Source: an uncultured Aquimonas sp. (GTDB lineage Bacteria; Pseudomonadota; Gammaproteobacteria; Xanthomonadales; Xanthomonadaceae). From it: 64,000 nt of DNA. The stretch's first letter is position 1; every line of letters begins with the position of its first letter. Position numbers and translations under genes: made by a program. The notes beneath the pieces were generated by a model that saw only the letters and a program-made list of their open reading frames with translations, made no database searches and was not told where the DNA came from. Positions 51,585 through 59,754 of the stretch are shown piece after piece. The stretch lies in assembly GCF_937888285.1 (NCBI RefSeq), contig NZ_CALART010000077.1, forward strand, positions 9,252-73,251, written 5' to 3'.

Positions 51585-52561
51585 CGCCTGTCCTCGCGCA
51601 GCCAGTACGCCAGCCCCAGCAAGCCCGCCCCCATCAGCAGCATCCACACCGACTTGGCCAGCAGGCTCACGCCCAGTGCGAAGTAGAAGTGCGCGACATG
51701 CACCAGCATCCCGGCAAGACACAGCGCCAGCAGCGCGCGCATGCGCTGCTGGAAGGCCACTGCCGCGGCAACGCCGGCCGCGATCAGCGACAGCAGCGGC
51801 CACAGCGCCAGCCAGTCGCGACTGCCGTCGCTCTCGCGGATGAAGACGCCGGCCAGCGGATCCGCCAGCGGCGTGGCAAAGGCCAGGGCCACGCACAGGC
51901 CGATGAGCGCAGCGCGCAGCAGCGGGCTCCAGTGCGTCGCCATCCAGCGCGCCTCGCTGCGCGCGATCCACAGCAGGGCCGCGAGCATGGGGCCCCAGCA
52001 CAGCAGCCAGATCAGCAGTGCTTCGCCCAGGGCGGGACGCGCTTCTTCCATGCGGTACCAGCGCCAGGGCTCACCCAGCAGGCTCCAGCGCAGGAACAGC
52101 GCCCAGGCCGCGCAGGCCGCCACGACGTTGAGCACCCGCGCCGCCGGTCGCGGCGCCACTGTCGCCACGCCAGCGAACAGAATCGCGCTGGCCAGCAAGG
52201 TTGGCTCGGCTTCTTCGAAGGCCATGCCAATGGCTGCCACCGCCGCGCATTCGCCGGCGATCAGCAGGGCCAGACCGAGCTGCCAGGGAAACACACCCAG
52301 GCCCTGCACCCGAAGAAACAGCAGGCCGGGCACGCCCCAGAACAGGGCCAGCGGCAGGAAGGCCTCACTGCCGCTCAGGTTCCAGACCAGCGCCGTGGTC
52401 AGCATCAGCAGCAGGCCGGCGAACCAGGCCGCGGCGCCGAGCATCAGGCCGAGGTACCAGGCCTGCTCCGGCTCGGCGGCCGGCACCGCGCCCTGTGCGC
52501 GGCCCTGCGCCACCAGCCCCTGCCAGAGCCGCTCGCGCTCCGACACCGTCTCAGGCTTCAT
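51581..52561 (-). CDS. DUF4401 polytopic membrane protein
   Basis: 326 residues, about nine or ten membrane helices, with very few charged residues inside them. Sequence from about 35 (YLGLMLGAAAWFAGLLLMLTTALVW) to the end (LLGLAYWLREDRR) fits DUF4401. Overlaps the DUF2157 gene by 11 bases and the GDYXXLXY gene by 4, so the three are translated as a set. Biochemical role unknown. Confidence 0.85.
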   Translation of the reverse strand: MKPETVSERERLWQGLVAQGRAQGAVPAAEPEQAWYLGLMLGAAAWFAGLLLMLTTALVWNLSGSEAFLPLALFWGVPGLLFLRVQGLGVFPWQLGLALLIAGECAAVAAIGMAFEEAEPTLLASAILFAGVATVAPRPAARVLNVVAACAAWALFLRWSLLGEPWRWYRMEEARPALGEALLIWLLCWGPMLAALLWIARSEARWMATHWSPLLRAALIGLCVALAFATPLADPLAGVFIRESDGSRDWLALWPLLSLIAAGVAAAVAFQQRMRALLALCLAGMLVHVAHFYFALGVSLLAKSVWMLLMGAGLLGLAYWLREDRR

Positions 52562-53573
52562 GGCTGTCGCCCTCCCAGCGCCTCACCAGGGGCACCAGCA
52601 CCACGCCGGCAGCGCCAGAGGCCACCACCACCCACAGCGGCAGCAGCAGCAAGGACAGCTCCTGCGCGCCGCTAGGGATGATCTCCATCAGCACCGCCAG
52701 CCCCAGCACCACCGCACTGGCGGCCAGCGCCACCGGGCCCAGGGCCTCGCGCCGGAAGCGCAAGCAGAAGGCGCCGACCGCCACCGCCGAGACCAGGAAC
52801 AGGGGCAGCACCATCGTCGCCTGCCGGTGGCTGTCGAGGATGGCGACGAAGGCCGCGAGCGTGCCGTAGCCGAGGCCCGCCAACAGCAGCAGGCGACGCA
52901 GCCAGCGCGGCAGCAGCAGCTCCAGGGCCGGATCGCGCATCGCTTGCCATTCCGCCGCGCCCCACAGCAGCAGATTCGGCAACATCGCGATCAGCATGCG
53001 CAGGGCCCAGCTGCGCTCGTCGAAGCCGAGCAGCATCCACAGCGGATGCTGGGCCGGCACCACTCCGCAGAACAGCGCCAGCGCGACATTGCCGACCAGC
53101 AGCCAGGCCGCGGTGACCGGCGACCAGCGCGCCGCGAACACCAGGGGCAGGCCCAGCAGGGTCCAGAGCACGAACAGCTCGTACACATCGGCGCCGGTCT
53201 GGAAGGTTTGGCCGAACAGGGCGAACAGGGCGCCCGCGCCGATGAAGGCCAGCAGCAAGGCGGAGCGACCGAGGACCTGCGGTGGCGGCCGCCACAGCGC
53301 CGCCGCGATCGCAATCAGGAACAGGCCCTGCAGCAGCCACAGGCGGCCGCCCGGCGTCAGCGCCGACCAGTTCGCCGCAATGAAGAACACTGCGCCAAAG
53401 CCCAGCGCCAGAACGCCCGCGATGCCGGCGAAGCGCTGCAGCGTCTGTCGCCACTCGACGGCGGTGGGCAGGGCGCGCGCATCGTCGAGAAGCTGTGCGC
53501 TGCCCTGCGCATCCAGCCCCGCCGCACGCGCCAGCACATCCAGCCCGCTTCGCGACACCCGCTGCTGCGCCAT
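52551..53573 (-). CDS. DUF2157 polytopic membrane protein
   Basis: 340 residues. A soluble N-terminal segment of about 45 residues (VSRSGLDVLARAAGLDAQGSAQLLDD) precedes about ten helices; the DUF2157 signature AGVLALGFGAVFFIAANWSAL is at about 55-75. ATG 53573 starts MAQQRVSRSG. First gene of the three-gene membrane module. Confidence 0.87.
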   Translation of the reverse strand: MAQQRVSRSGLDVLARAAGLDAQGSAQLLDDARALPTAVEWRQTLQRFAGIAGVLALGFGAVFFIAANWSALTPGGRLWLLQGLFLIAIAAALWRPPPQVLGRSALLLAFIGAGALFALFGQTFQTGADVYELFVLWTLLGLPLVFAARWSPVTAAWLLVGNVALALFCGVVPAQHPLWMLLGFDERSWALRMLIAMLPNLLLWGAAEWQAMRDPALELLLPRWLRRLLLLAGLGYGTLAAFVAILDSHRQATMVLPLFLVSAVAVGAFCLRFRREALGPVALAASAVVLGLAVLMEIIPSGAQELSLLLLPLWVVVASGAAGVVLVPLVRRWEGDSHEA

Positions 53574-53717
53574 GTGCACCCCGCATGAAAGTTCGCGGGC
53601 AGTGTGTTGGCGCGGCGGCGGCTCGCGCAAGTCATGGGCGACCGGCGGAGGCGAACGCCTCGCGGCCGGGCCCACGACATTGGTCGGGCTACGACACTGT
53701 CCGCGAGAACGGCCGCC

Positions 53718-54392
53718 CTACTCGCCCCACAGCGCCTTCAGCCGCGCATCGCGCCCGCAGCGGCTGCGGTAGTAGCTGTAGCGGATCGGATTCTTCAGAT
53801 AGTAGTCCTGGTGGTAGTCCTCGGCCGGCCAGAAGCGCGCGGCCGGCAGCACCTCGGTGGCGACCTCGCGGCCGAAGCGCTTGGTCAGCTCGGCGCGGCT
53901 GGCCTCGGCCAGCGCGCGCTGGTCGTCGTCGAGCGCGAAGATGGCGCTGCGGTACTGCGGGCCGGCGTCGCAGAACTGCCGATTCACCGCCAGCGGGTCG
54001 ACGTTGCGCCAGTAGGTGTTGAGCAATTGCGCGTAGCTCACCTTGGCAGGGTCGTAGCGCACCTCCACCACTTCGATATGACCGGTGCCGCCCGCGGACA
54101 CCTGCTCGTAGCTCGGGTTCTCGAGAGTCCCGCCGGCATAACCGGAGGTCGTCGACAGCACGCCCTCCATCTGGTCGAAGGGCTTCTCCATGCACCAGAA
54201 GCAGCCACCGGCAAAGACCGCCACGCCGACGCTGGCGCCCTCCGGTACCGGGGGCGGCGTGTGGCTCTGCTCGCTGATCTGCACGTCGACCACGTCGGAG
54301 GCCAGCAGCGAACCGATCAGTCCGAGCTTGAGCAGGATCGCCAGCCACGGCGCCCAGTGGATGGCGGAGAAACGCGGCTCGCGGCGGCTCAC
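53718..54392 (-). CDS. msrA: Peptide methionine sulfoxide reductase MsrA, exported/anchored
   Basis: Reduces the S-form of methionine sulfoxide in proteins. 224 residues. The catalytic motif is GCFWC (about 63-67), with EQVSAGGTGHIEVVEVRYDP and FWPAEDYHQDYY. The resolving cysteines would be those in QFCDAG and RSRCG. An N-terminal hydrophobic helix (WLAILLKLGLIGSLLA) suggests a membrane-anchored periplasmic enzyme, unlike cytosolic E. coli MsrA. GTG 54392 overlaps the msrB stop as GTGA. Confidence 0.93.
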   Translation of the reverse strand: MSRREPRFSAIHWAPWLAILLKLGLIGSLLASDVVDVQISEQSHTPPPVPEGASVGVAVFAGGCFWCMEKPFDQMEGVLSTTSGYAGGTLENPSYEQVSAGGTGHIEVVEVRYDPAKVSYAQLLNTYWRNVDPLAVNRQFCDAGPQYRSAIFALDDDQRALAEASRAELTKRFGREVATEVLPAARFWPAEDYHQDYYLKNPIRYSYYRSRCGRDARLKALWGE

Positions 54393-54922
54393 GTGCGCAG
54401 CTCCGGCAGCGGCTCACCCTGCGGCACGAAGCGCAGGGCCAGGCCGTTGTTGCACCAGCGCTGGCCGGTGGGCTCGGGGCCATCATCGAAGACATGGCCC
54501 TGGTGCCCGCCGCAACGAATGCAGTGGTACTCGGTGCGCGGGTAGATCAGCTTCCAGTCGCGCTTGGTGCCCATCACCCCCGGCAGGTGGGTGAAAAAGC
54601 TCGGCCACCCGGTTCCACTTTCGTACTTGTGCGCGGCATCGAACAGCGGCAGGAAGCAGGCCGCGCAGCAGTAGGTACCGGGGCGATGCTCATTGTTCAG
54701 CGGCGAGCTGCCGGCGCGCTCGGTGGCCTCCTCGAACAGCACCGAATACGCGGCCGGGCTGAGCAGCACCTTCCACTCGGCCGGGGTCTTCTGCAGGCGC
54801 TCGATGGCGGGCCCAGCGGCCGCGTCCTCACGCGCGTTGGCACGTTCACCGCGCGTGGCCAGCCACGCAGCGGGCAGCAGCGCCGCCGCACCGAGGCCGA
54901 ACAGGAAAGGTCTGCGCTTCAT
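54389..54922 (-). CDS. msrB: Peptide methionine sulfoxide reductase MsrB, exported
   Basis: Reduces the R-form of methionine sulfoxide. 177 residues. The N-terminus MKRRPFLFGLGAAALLPAAW resembles a twin-arginine signal (RRPFLFG). The zinc cysteines are CCAAC and CIRC, and the catalytic Cys is in RWCNNGLALRF; substrate motifs are GTGWPSFF and HQGHVFDDGP. ATG 54922 has AAGGAG about 8 bases upstream. Paired with an anchored MsrA, so both stereoisomers can be repaired outside the cytoplasm. Confidence 0.93.
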   Translation of the reverse strand: MKRRPFLFGLGAAALLPAAWLATRGERANAREDAAAGPAIERLQKTPAEWKVLLSPAAYSVLFEEATERAGSSPLNNEHRPGTYCCAACFLPLFDAAHKYESGTGWPSFFTHLPGVMGTKRDWKLIYPRTEYHCIRCGGHQGHVFDDGPEPTGQRWCNNGLALRFVPQGEPLPELRT

Positions 54923-55103
54923 CCGGGCAACTCCTTGATCGATCCGACGCCCGCCGCGGCGCGAAGGCACCGCGGCTGGCAAGCGTCGAGAGTCGGACAG
55001 AGGAGGTCTTGGGGTGGTGAATGATTGCAGGGTGCGCTCGATCGATGCCGACGTGCCCGACACGTTCTCCACTGATCCGACCGGGGAGCGTTGGGCCGCG
55101 GGT

Positions 55104-56093
55104 TCACGTCACCGCGAAGCCGGACTCATCGGCTATGCGCTTCGCCAACTTCAAGAAGTCATCGTGGCAGAGGCGCACAGCCTCAACGTGCGCCCCGATC
55201 GCGCCATCCGCGGGCTTGAGAAAGAACATCGGCTTGTGCGCATCCATCGCCAAGGGCATAAGCGAGCGGTAGTGTTTCAGCAGCGCCAGACAATGCGGAT
55301 CGGCTTCAACCATCGGCGCTTCGGTGACCTGCTCATCCAGCACGGCCTTGCGGTAAACCTGCGGGATGCGGTCCAGCCATCTCTGATAAGCCTTGACCGG
55401 ACGGCTGTCACGCACACCGTGCTGCATGACCACATAGCCCAATGGCTGCATCTGCCCGGTGGGCGCATCGATGCCTGCTGAGGCAGGCAGCTCGCCCAGA
55501 CGCTTCTGCCAGCCCTTGCGCCACTCACGCAGCGTCGGCCCAAGATTGCGCAGCCCCTGCAAGGAGAACAAGTCAGGAGCGAGCGGAAGCACTACCTGCT
55601 CTGCTGCGATGAGCGCGGATCGATTGATGGCGCCCAAATTGGGACCAACATCGATCAGGATGATCTCGGCCTGCATGGCTGCTGCGGCCTGTCGCATGAC
55701 TCGATGGAATGCCGTCGTAACACGAAACGCAGCCGCCTGACCATCCAGGCAATTGGGCCAGTTTTCGGACAACAGATCCTCGAAACGCGACAGAGACAGG
55801 TTTCCCGGCAACAGACCCAGGTTGCCGGCAACCGCCTCTACATGCGGTGCCGCAATATCGCCGGTGCGCTCCATGAGCGGCTGCAAGCTGTCGACCACGG
55901 TGCTCTTTTCGCCATCGTCCCAGAGGGACACCAGGCGCTCATCGTCTAGAAACATCGCGGAGAGATTCGCCTGCGGGTCCAGGTCCACCACCAGCACCCG
56001 CAACCCCCTTGAGGCGTACATCCACCCAAGGTGGTACACCAGTGAAGTCTTGCCGACACCGCCCTTGTTGTTGAAGAAGGCAATGGATCTCAC
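55104..56093 (-). CDS. ParA-family ATPase, orphan
   Basis: 329 residues. The deviant Walker A is KGGVGKTS (residues 10-17) after MRSIAFFNN, Walker A' DLDPQANLSAMF, and Walker B IILIDVGPNLGAINRSAL. No ParB gene adjoins, so it is not an ordinary partition pair. ATG 56093 overlaps the stop of the upstream AlbA_2-type gene as ATGA; the two are one unit. Base composition is lower in GC than the flanking core genes, in line with acquired DNA. Role unknown. Confidence 0.88.
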   Translation of the reverse strand: MRSIAFFNNKGGVGKTSLVYHLGWMYASRGLRVLVVDLDPQANLSAMFLDDERLVSLWDDGEKSTVVDSLQPLMERTGDIAAPHVEAVAGNLGLLPGNLSLSRFEDLLSENWPNCLDGQAAAFRVTTAFHRVMRQAAAAMQAEIILIDVGPNLGAINRSALIAAEQVVLPLAPDLFSLQGLRNLGPTLREWRKGWQKRLGELPASAGIDAPTGQMQPLGYVVMQHGVRDSRPVKAYQRWLDRIPQVYRKAVLDEQVTEAPMVEADPHCLALLKHYRSLMPLAMDAHKPMFFLKPADGAIGAHVEAVRLCHDDFLKLAKRIADESGFAVT

Positions 56094-57283
56094 TTGGCTC
56101 TCCTGCGGAGGGTGACCAGAAAGACCTTGTCGTCAATCTCGAAGTCAGCAGCCGGGTTGCCGTTGTCCTGCAGGAGCTTCTGAGCGCGCTGAATCCCATA
56201 GCCGTAGCGGTTGACGAATTCCATCGACCGCATCGCCTCTGCCAGAACCGGATTCCGATAACTGTTGCGACGCTCCAGTGTTTCGCGCGTCACCTCGCCG
56301 TAGAGGCCGCCCGGACTCTGGATTTCAATCCGATCTGCGAACCAGTAGAACCGGATGGGCGTACTTGACTGGTAGTCCCGATGCATCACTGCATTGTGGA
56401 AGAGCTCACGAAGTGCCCACTCGGGGTAGTCCGGCGCCTCCTTGTCACGAAAGCCCTCACCCTGCTGCACGGAGATTGCGTTGTAGGCAACGATCTTCTG
56501 CCGCACTGTGTCCAGCACAGTGCGCAGATCACCCGACACGACGAGCGCATCATCCGGACGATCAGTCATCGTCTCGCCCGGAAACCGAAGGAACTGAACA
56601 TAGGCGCCCGGAAGAAAGTAGCGCGGATTGTTCCCGAACAGAAGAATCCCGGCGACTGTAGGCACCCCGGCAGTCAGGTCAAAGCACCGCAACGAGGCCA
56701 GCTTATCCTGTGCTGTACGATGGTTTTCTTCAATGACATGGGAATCAATCGTCTGCAGCCTGTACTCGTCAAACAGACGCATTGTCAGATCAGCCAGACC
56801 TGCTTCGCGGAGTGGATGTGCGTCAAAGCTTGTCACCAGAGCGGCACGACGCTCCGACAGGATGCGTTCCTCCTGCTCATTGGCGTACCCCTTTCGCGGC
56901 CCAACGCGAATATGCACGCGCCCCTTGTAGCGAACCGGCGGCAAGGTCGAGGGCTGCACTTCGACCACAGCGAGTTCTCCCTCCGGAAAAACATACTTCT
57001 GAACCGACATCGCCGGCGGCGGCAGCACGTTGCCGTCGGACCGGATGCCCGCCAGGTTGCGCAGCAGTTCATCGCTGACGACCAGACCCGACAATGCGCC
57101 GTCGTCCTTGGCGCCAAGGATCAGGTAACCCGGCTGCCGATGGTTCGGGTAGTCGTTGGCAAAAGCACAGACTGCTTCTGAAAACTTGTCAGTGTTGCTC
57201 GTCGACGTGGTCCGCTCGATGCGATCGGACTCGAGGTCCACAAGGAGTGTCATCAACTGATCAGGTGTCAACATTCCGGGCAT
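56090..57283 (-). CDS. AlbA_2/Schlafen-type ATP-binding protein
   Basis: 397 residues. An N-terminal AlbA_2 (Schlafen AAA_4) domain is at about 15-140 (ESDRIERTTS, FANDYPNHRQPGYLILGAKDDG, HIRVGPRKGYAN). A C-terminal HATPase_c_4-like part (about 250-390) has WALRELFHNAVMHRDYQSSTPIRFYWFADRIEIQSPGGLYG, which reads as an ATP-binding GHKL fold, and RNPVLAEAMRSMEFVNRYGYGIQRA. Related proteins act as regulators or in phage defence, but most are unstudied. Starts at ATG 57283 or 57274. Coupled to the ParA gene. Confidence 0.87.
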   Translation of the reverse strand: MPGMLTPDQLMTLLVDLESDRIERTTSTSNTDKFSEAVCAFANDYPNHRQPGYLILGAKDDGALSGLVVSDELLRNLAGIRSDGNVLPPPAMSVQKYVFPEGELAVVEVQPSTLPPVRYKGRVHIRVGPRKGYANEQEERILSERRAALVTSFDAHPLREAGLADLTMRLFDEYRLQTIDSHVIEENHRTAQDKLASLRCFDLTAGVPTVAGILLFGNNPRYFLPGAYVQFLRFPGETMTDRPDDALVVSGDLRTVLDTVRQKIVAYNAISVQQGEGFRDKEAPDYPEWALRELFHNAVMHRDYQSSTPIRFYWFADRIEIQSPGGLYGEVTRETLERRNSYRNPVLAEAMRSMEFVNRYGYGIQRAQKLLQDNGNPAADFEIDDKVFLVTLRRRAK

Positions 57284-57376
57284 CCATGTGTGGTTCGTTG
57301 GCTCGCTGAGAAACGCAGGCGCGCCCTTCTCAAGCCTGCACGACGGGCCAGCGCTGGCTCACCAGTGCCGCCTTCG

Positions 57377-57558
57377 TCAGTGTCGTCGAGCGATCCGGCT
57401 GATCGTCGCGTAGTGCAGGCCGAAGTGTGCACCGATCTCGCCCAACGTGTAGGCGCCCGTGGCGTAAGCGCGGCGGATGGCGGCGTTGCGGTTCGCGGCT
57501 TCCGCTTCGATCTGGCGCAACGAAGGCGCGAGGCGCTGGCGGCGGGGGACTTCGGGGG
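57377..57558 (-). pseudogene. C-terminal fragment of the interrupted RAYT transposase
   Basis: Reads PRRQRLAPSLRQIEAEAAN then IRRAYATGAYTLGEIGAHFG and LHYATISRIARRH, stop TGA at 57377-57379. This is a helix-turn-helix tail typical of RAYT proteins. Removing the IS and one copy of the 10-bp target repeat joins it in frame to the fragment at 59033-59679. The 93 bases between this and the AlbA_2-type gene hold nothing recognised. Confidence 0.88.
57549..57558. repeat. Target site duplication, left copy
   Basis: ACTTCGGGGG, identical to 59033-59042 on the other side of the IS. A 10-bp repeat suits IS4-type elements. Confidence 0.95.
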
Positions 57559-57671
57559 CAATCCACCCAAGTTAAGCAGTTCCGCAACTGGCCTCGAGTG
57601 CGACCGCCCCGCATCTTCGATACAGCCCTCGATTCTCGCCGAAATCGCTTGACACCCCTCGCGCTTCGTGA

Positions 57672-57743
57672 GGCCGCCGCGCTGCTTGCGCATGCTTTTA
57701 GCGCAAGCAGCGCGGCGGCCAGTGAGGTTCGTTTTCGAACCTC
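57672..57743. promoter_or_regulatory. Two perfect hairpins in the IS leader
   Basis: A 20-bp perfect stem (57672-57691 with 57701-57720; loop ATGCTTTTA) and an 8-bp stem GAGGTTCG-TTTT-CGAACCTC (57724-57743), the latter ending 9 bases before the transposase ATG. Such structures in IS leaders usually block transcription or translation coming in from outside, which limits transposition. Confidence 0.75.
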
Positions 57744-57752
57744 AAGCGCCCC

Positions 57753-59003
57753 ATGGACCTCACACGTCTCTTCAATGCCCTGGCCGAGCACCTCGCGTCC
57801 GATGCATTCCTCAACACCGCTCGACATCCCGAGCATCCGGCGGCCTTCTCCCGCCGCCGCAAGTTGCCCTTGACCGCGCTCGTGGCGACGCTCGTTTCGG
57901 GCATGTGCAAGAGCGTGCAGGCCGAGCTCGATGCCTTCTTCGGCAGCCTCCAGGCACAGGCCACCTTGGTTCGCCACGTCACCGCCCAGGCGTTTGCGCA
58001 GGCGCGGGCCAAGCTTGCGCCCGGCGCGCTGCCGGCGCTCAACGACCATCTGATCAAGCTCGCCGAGGACGCCGGCCTGGTGCCCCGCTGGCACGGCCTG
58101 CGACGCATCGCGGTCGATGGCTCCTGCTTGCGTCTGGCCCTGCGCGCCAGCCATGTGCCGCGCGCGGCCAGCCGCGACATGCTGGCTTTGGGCTGCTACT
58201 TGCCCGATGCCCAGCTGATGCTCGCAGCCCAGCTCTACAGTGCGGGTTATGGCGAGCGCCAGGCGCTGTTCGAGCAGTTCGATCGCTTCCGGACAGGCGA
58301 CTTGCTGTTGCTCGATCGTGGCTATCCGTGCCGCTGGCTCGTCGCCGCGCTGCAGGGCAAGGCGATCGACTTCTGCATGCGTGTGGACGCCGCCCAGGGC
58401 GGCTTTGCTGCGGTTCGGGCGTTTCGCGCCTCCGGCCTCGCCGAACAGATCGTGGAGCTGCCTGCGGCGGATGCGCAGGATGTCGCCGACTTCGAGTGCC
58501 CCGCCGGGCCGCTGCGTGTGCGTCTGGTCCGCCATGTCAACGCCAACGGCAGCGTGCGCATCCTCATGACCAGCTTGATGGACACCGAGCGATTTCCCGC
58601 AGCGTTGTTTGGTGAGCTCTACCACCAACGCTGGTCCATCGAAGAGGCCTTCAAGCGGCTCAAGCATCGGCTCAGCCTGGAACAGGCGAGCGGCTTGAGC
58701 CACCTCGCCGTGCAGCAGGACTTCGCCGCCAAGGTCCTGTGCGACAACCTCGCCGCACTGACCAGCGCCGCGGCACGCAGCACCTCGCAACTGCCTGCGC
58801 ATCGCCGGATCAACCGCGCCTATGCGAGGACCGCGCTCAAACCCCTGATTCCCGCCCTGTTGCTCGGGTTTGCCTCGGCGGCGATGCTGAAAGAGATCTT
58901 GAAGCTGATCGCCTCGCAGACCTACAAGCACAGGGCGGGGCTGTCCAAACCAAGACCACCGAGGCCAAAGCCGCATCCGGCTTTGAGTTTCAAGGCGTGC
59001 TGA
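57753..59003 (+). CDS. IS4-family DDE transposase
   Basis: 416 residues. The catalytic Asp residues lie in IAVDGSCLR and LLLDRGYPCRWL. The third acidic residue is in the IS4 signature YHQRWSIEEAFKRLK, with the exact spacing Y-2-R-3-E-6-K. The N-terminal part has the ARHPEHPAAFSRRRKLPL helical region. Full length and intact, 28 bases short of the right end of the element. The start ATG 57753 has no strong ribosome site and follows a hairpin. Confidence 0.95.
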   Translation: MDLTRLFNALAEHLASDAFLNTARHPEHPAAFSRRRKLPLTALVATLVSGMCKSVQAELDAFFGSLQAQATLVRHVTAQAFAQARAKLAPGALPALNDHLIKLAEDAGLVPRWHGLRRIAVDGSCLRLALRASHVPRAASRDMLALGCYLPDAQLMLAAQLYSAGYGERQALFEQFDRFRTGDLLLLDRGYPCRWLVAALQGKAIDFCMRVDAAQGGFAAVRAFRASGLAEQIVELPAADAQDVADFECPAGPLRVRLVRHVNANGSVRILMTSLMDTERFPAALFGELYHQRWSIEEAFKRLKHRLSLEQASGLSHLAVQQDFAAKVLCDNLAALTSAAARSTSQLPAHRRINRAYARTALKPLIPALLLGFASAAMLKEILKLIASQTYKHRAGLSKPRPPRPKPHPALSFKAC

Positions 59004-59016
59004 GGGTGGGTGGGCT

Positions 59017-59679
59017 TTACTTCGGTGGATTGACTTCGGGGGAGACGGGCGCGACCTCGTTCGCCACCTTCGCGACGAAGTTCTCGTCGCCCAGGAAGCT
59101 CTGCGCGTGCACTTCAGGCTCGAAGACTTGGCCGACGCCTTCCGACACGAAGCGCTCGAACGCCGAACGGGCGGCGGCCCGCTCGCTGCCGAACAACGAC
59201 AGCGTGCGATCCGCAGCCAAGCCAGGCAGAGGCTCCGCCTGTCCCATCACTACCGGATAGCTGCTCCAACGCCAGTCACCCGCGCCTCCGCACAGACCCG
59301 CGCGCACCGAGTTCAGCACGATGTAGCGCTGCAGCTCGGTGAGGTAGGCGTCTTTGTCCACCAGGATGGCCTTGTAGCGCCCCTGCAGCACATGCCCCAC
59401 GCGGCCGTACCGGCGATTGAAGCTCTGCGAGTAGGTGCCGTTGACCTCACGCATCCCGCGCGACAGCGTGGGCTGCTCGGTTTCCACCAGCAGGTGATAG
59501 TGGTTGTCCATCAGGCAGTAGGCCCAGAGGATCCAATCGAAGCGGTCACACACCCGCGACAGGCCGTCCAGAAACCGCTGCCGATCCTCGTCGTCCCAGT
59601 AGATCCGCTCACGTGCATTGCCCCGCGCCATCACGTGATAGCAAGCACCAGCAAACTCAATGCGCTGTGGACGAGACAT
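59017..59679 (-). pseudogene. REP-associated tyrosine transposase (RAYT), N-terminal part, split by IS4
   Basis: Y1/HUH single-strand transposase of the RAYT group, linked to movement of REP palindromes. Visible are MSRPQRIEFAGACYHVMARGN, the HUH motif in DNHYHLLVET and the catalytic Tyr in YLTELQRYIVLNSVRAG. The native sequence stops at 59033; the last few codons (to 59017) come from the IS. The intact gene would have encoded about 265 residues with a helix-turn-helix tail now at 57377-57558. The catalytic part remains translatable, so some activity cannot be ruled out. Confidence 0.9.
59033..59042. repeat. Target site duplication, right copy
   Basis: ACTTCGGGGG directly after the right inverted repeat of the IS; see 57549-57558. 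Confidence 0.95.
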
Positions 59680-59703
59680 GCGCCGACATTACGTCGGCGC
59701 ATG
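59677..59703. repeat. Palindrome covering the RAYT start codon
   Basis: CATGCGCCGAC and GTCGGCGCATG, 11-bp perfect arms, loop ATTAC. The minus-strand ATG at 59679-59677 is in one arm. Upstream, CAAGACCTGACCCC is a leader seen ahead of many RAYT genes (from memory). It could hide the start codon or be the RAYT own recognition hairpin. Confidence 0.8.
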
Positions 59704-59754
59704 TGGCAAAACAAGACCTGACCCCGCATTTGAAGGCCTTTCAGCACGTAGATG

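Larger units (their letters stand above)
57559..59032 (+). mobile_element. IS4-family insertion sequence, complete, 1474 bp
   Basis: Both ends read inward CAATCCACC, with terminal inverted repeats matching at 17 of the first 19 positions. Directly flanked by a 10-bp target duplication ACTTCGGGGG (57549-57558 and 59033-59042). One transposase gene fills it. The element split a RAYT gene. The perfect target repeat and open transposase frame suggest a recent insertion. Confidence 0.96.

Noticed and set aside
57330..58976. 548-codon frame antisense to the IS4 transposase
   Set aside because: Shadow of the transposase, which carries the full DDE and YREK motifs on the plus strand.
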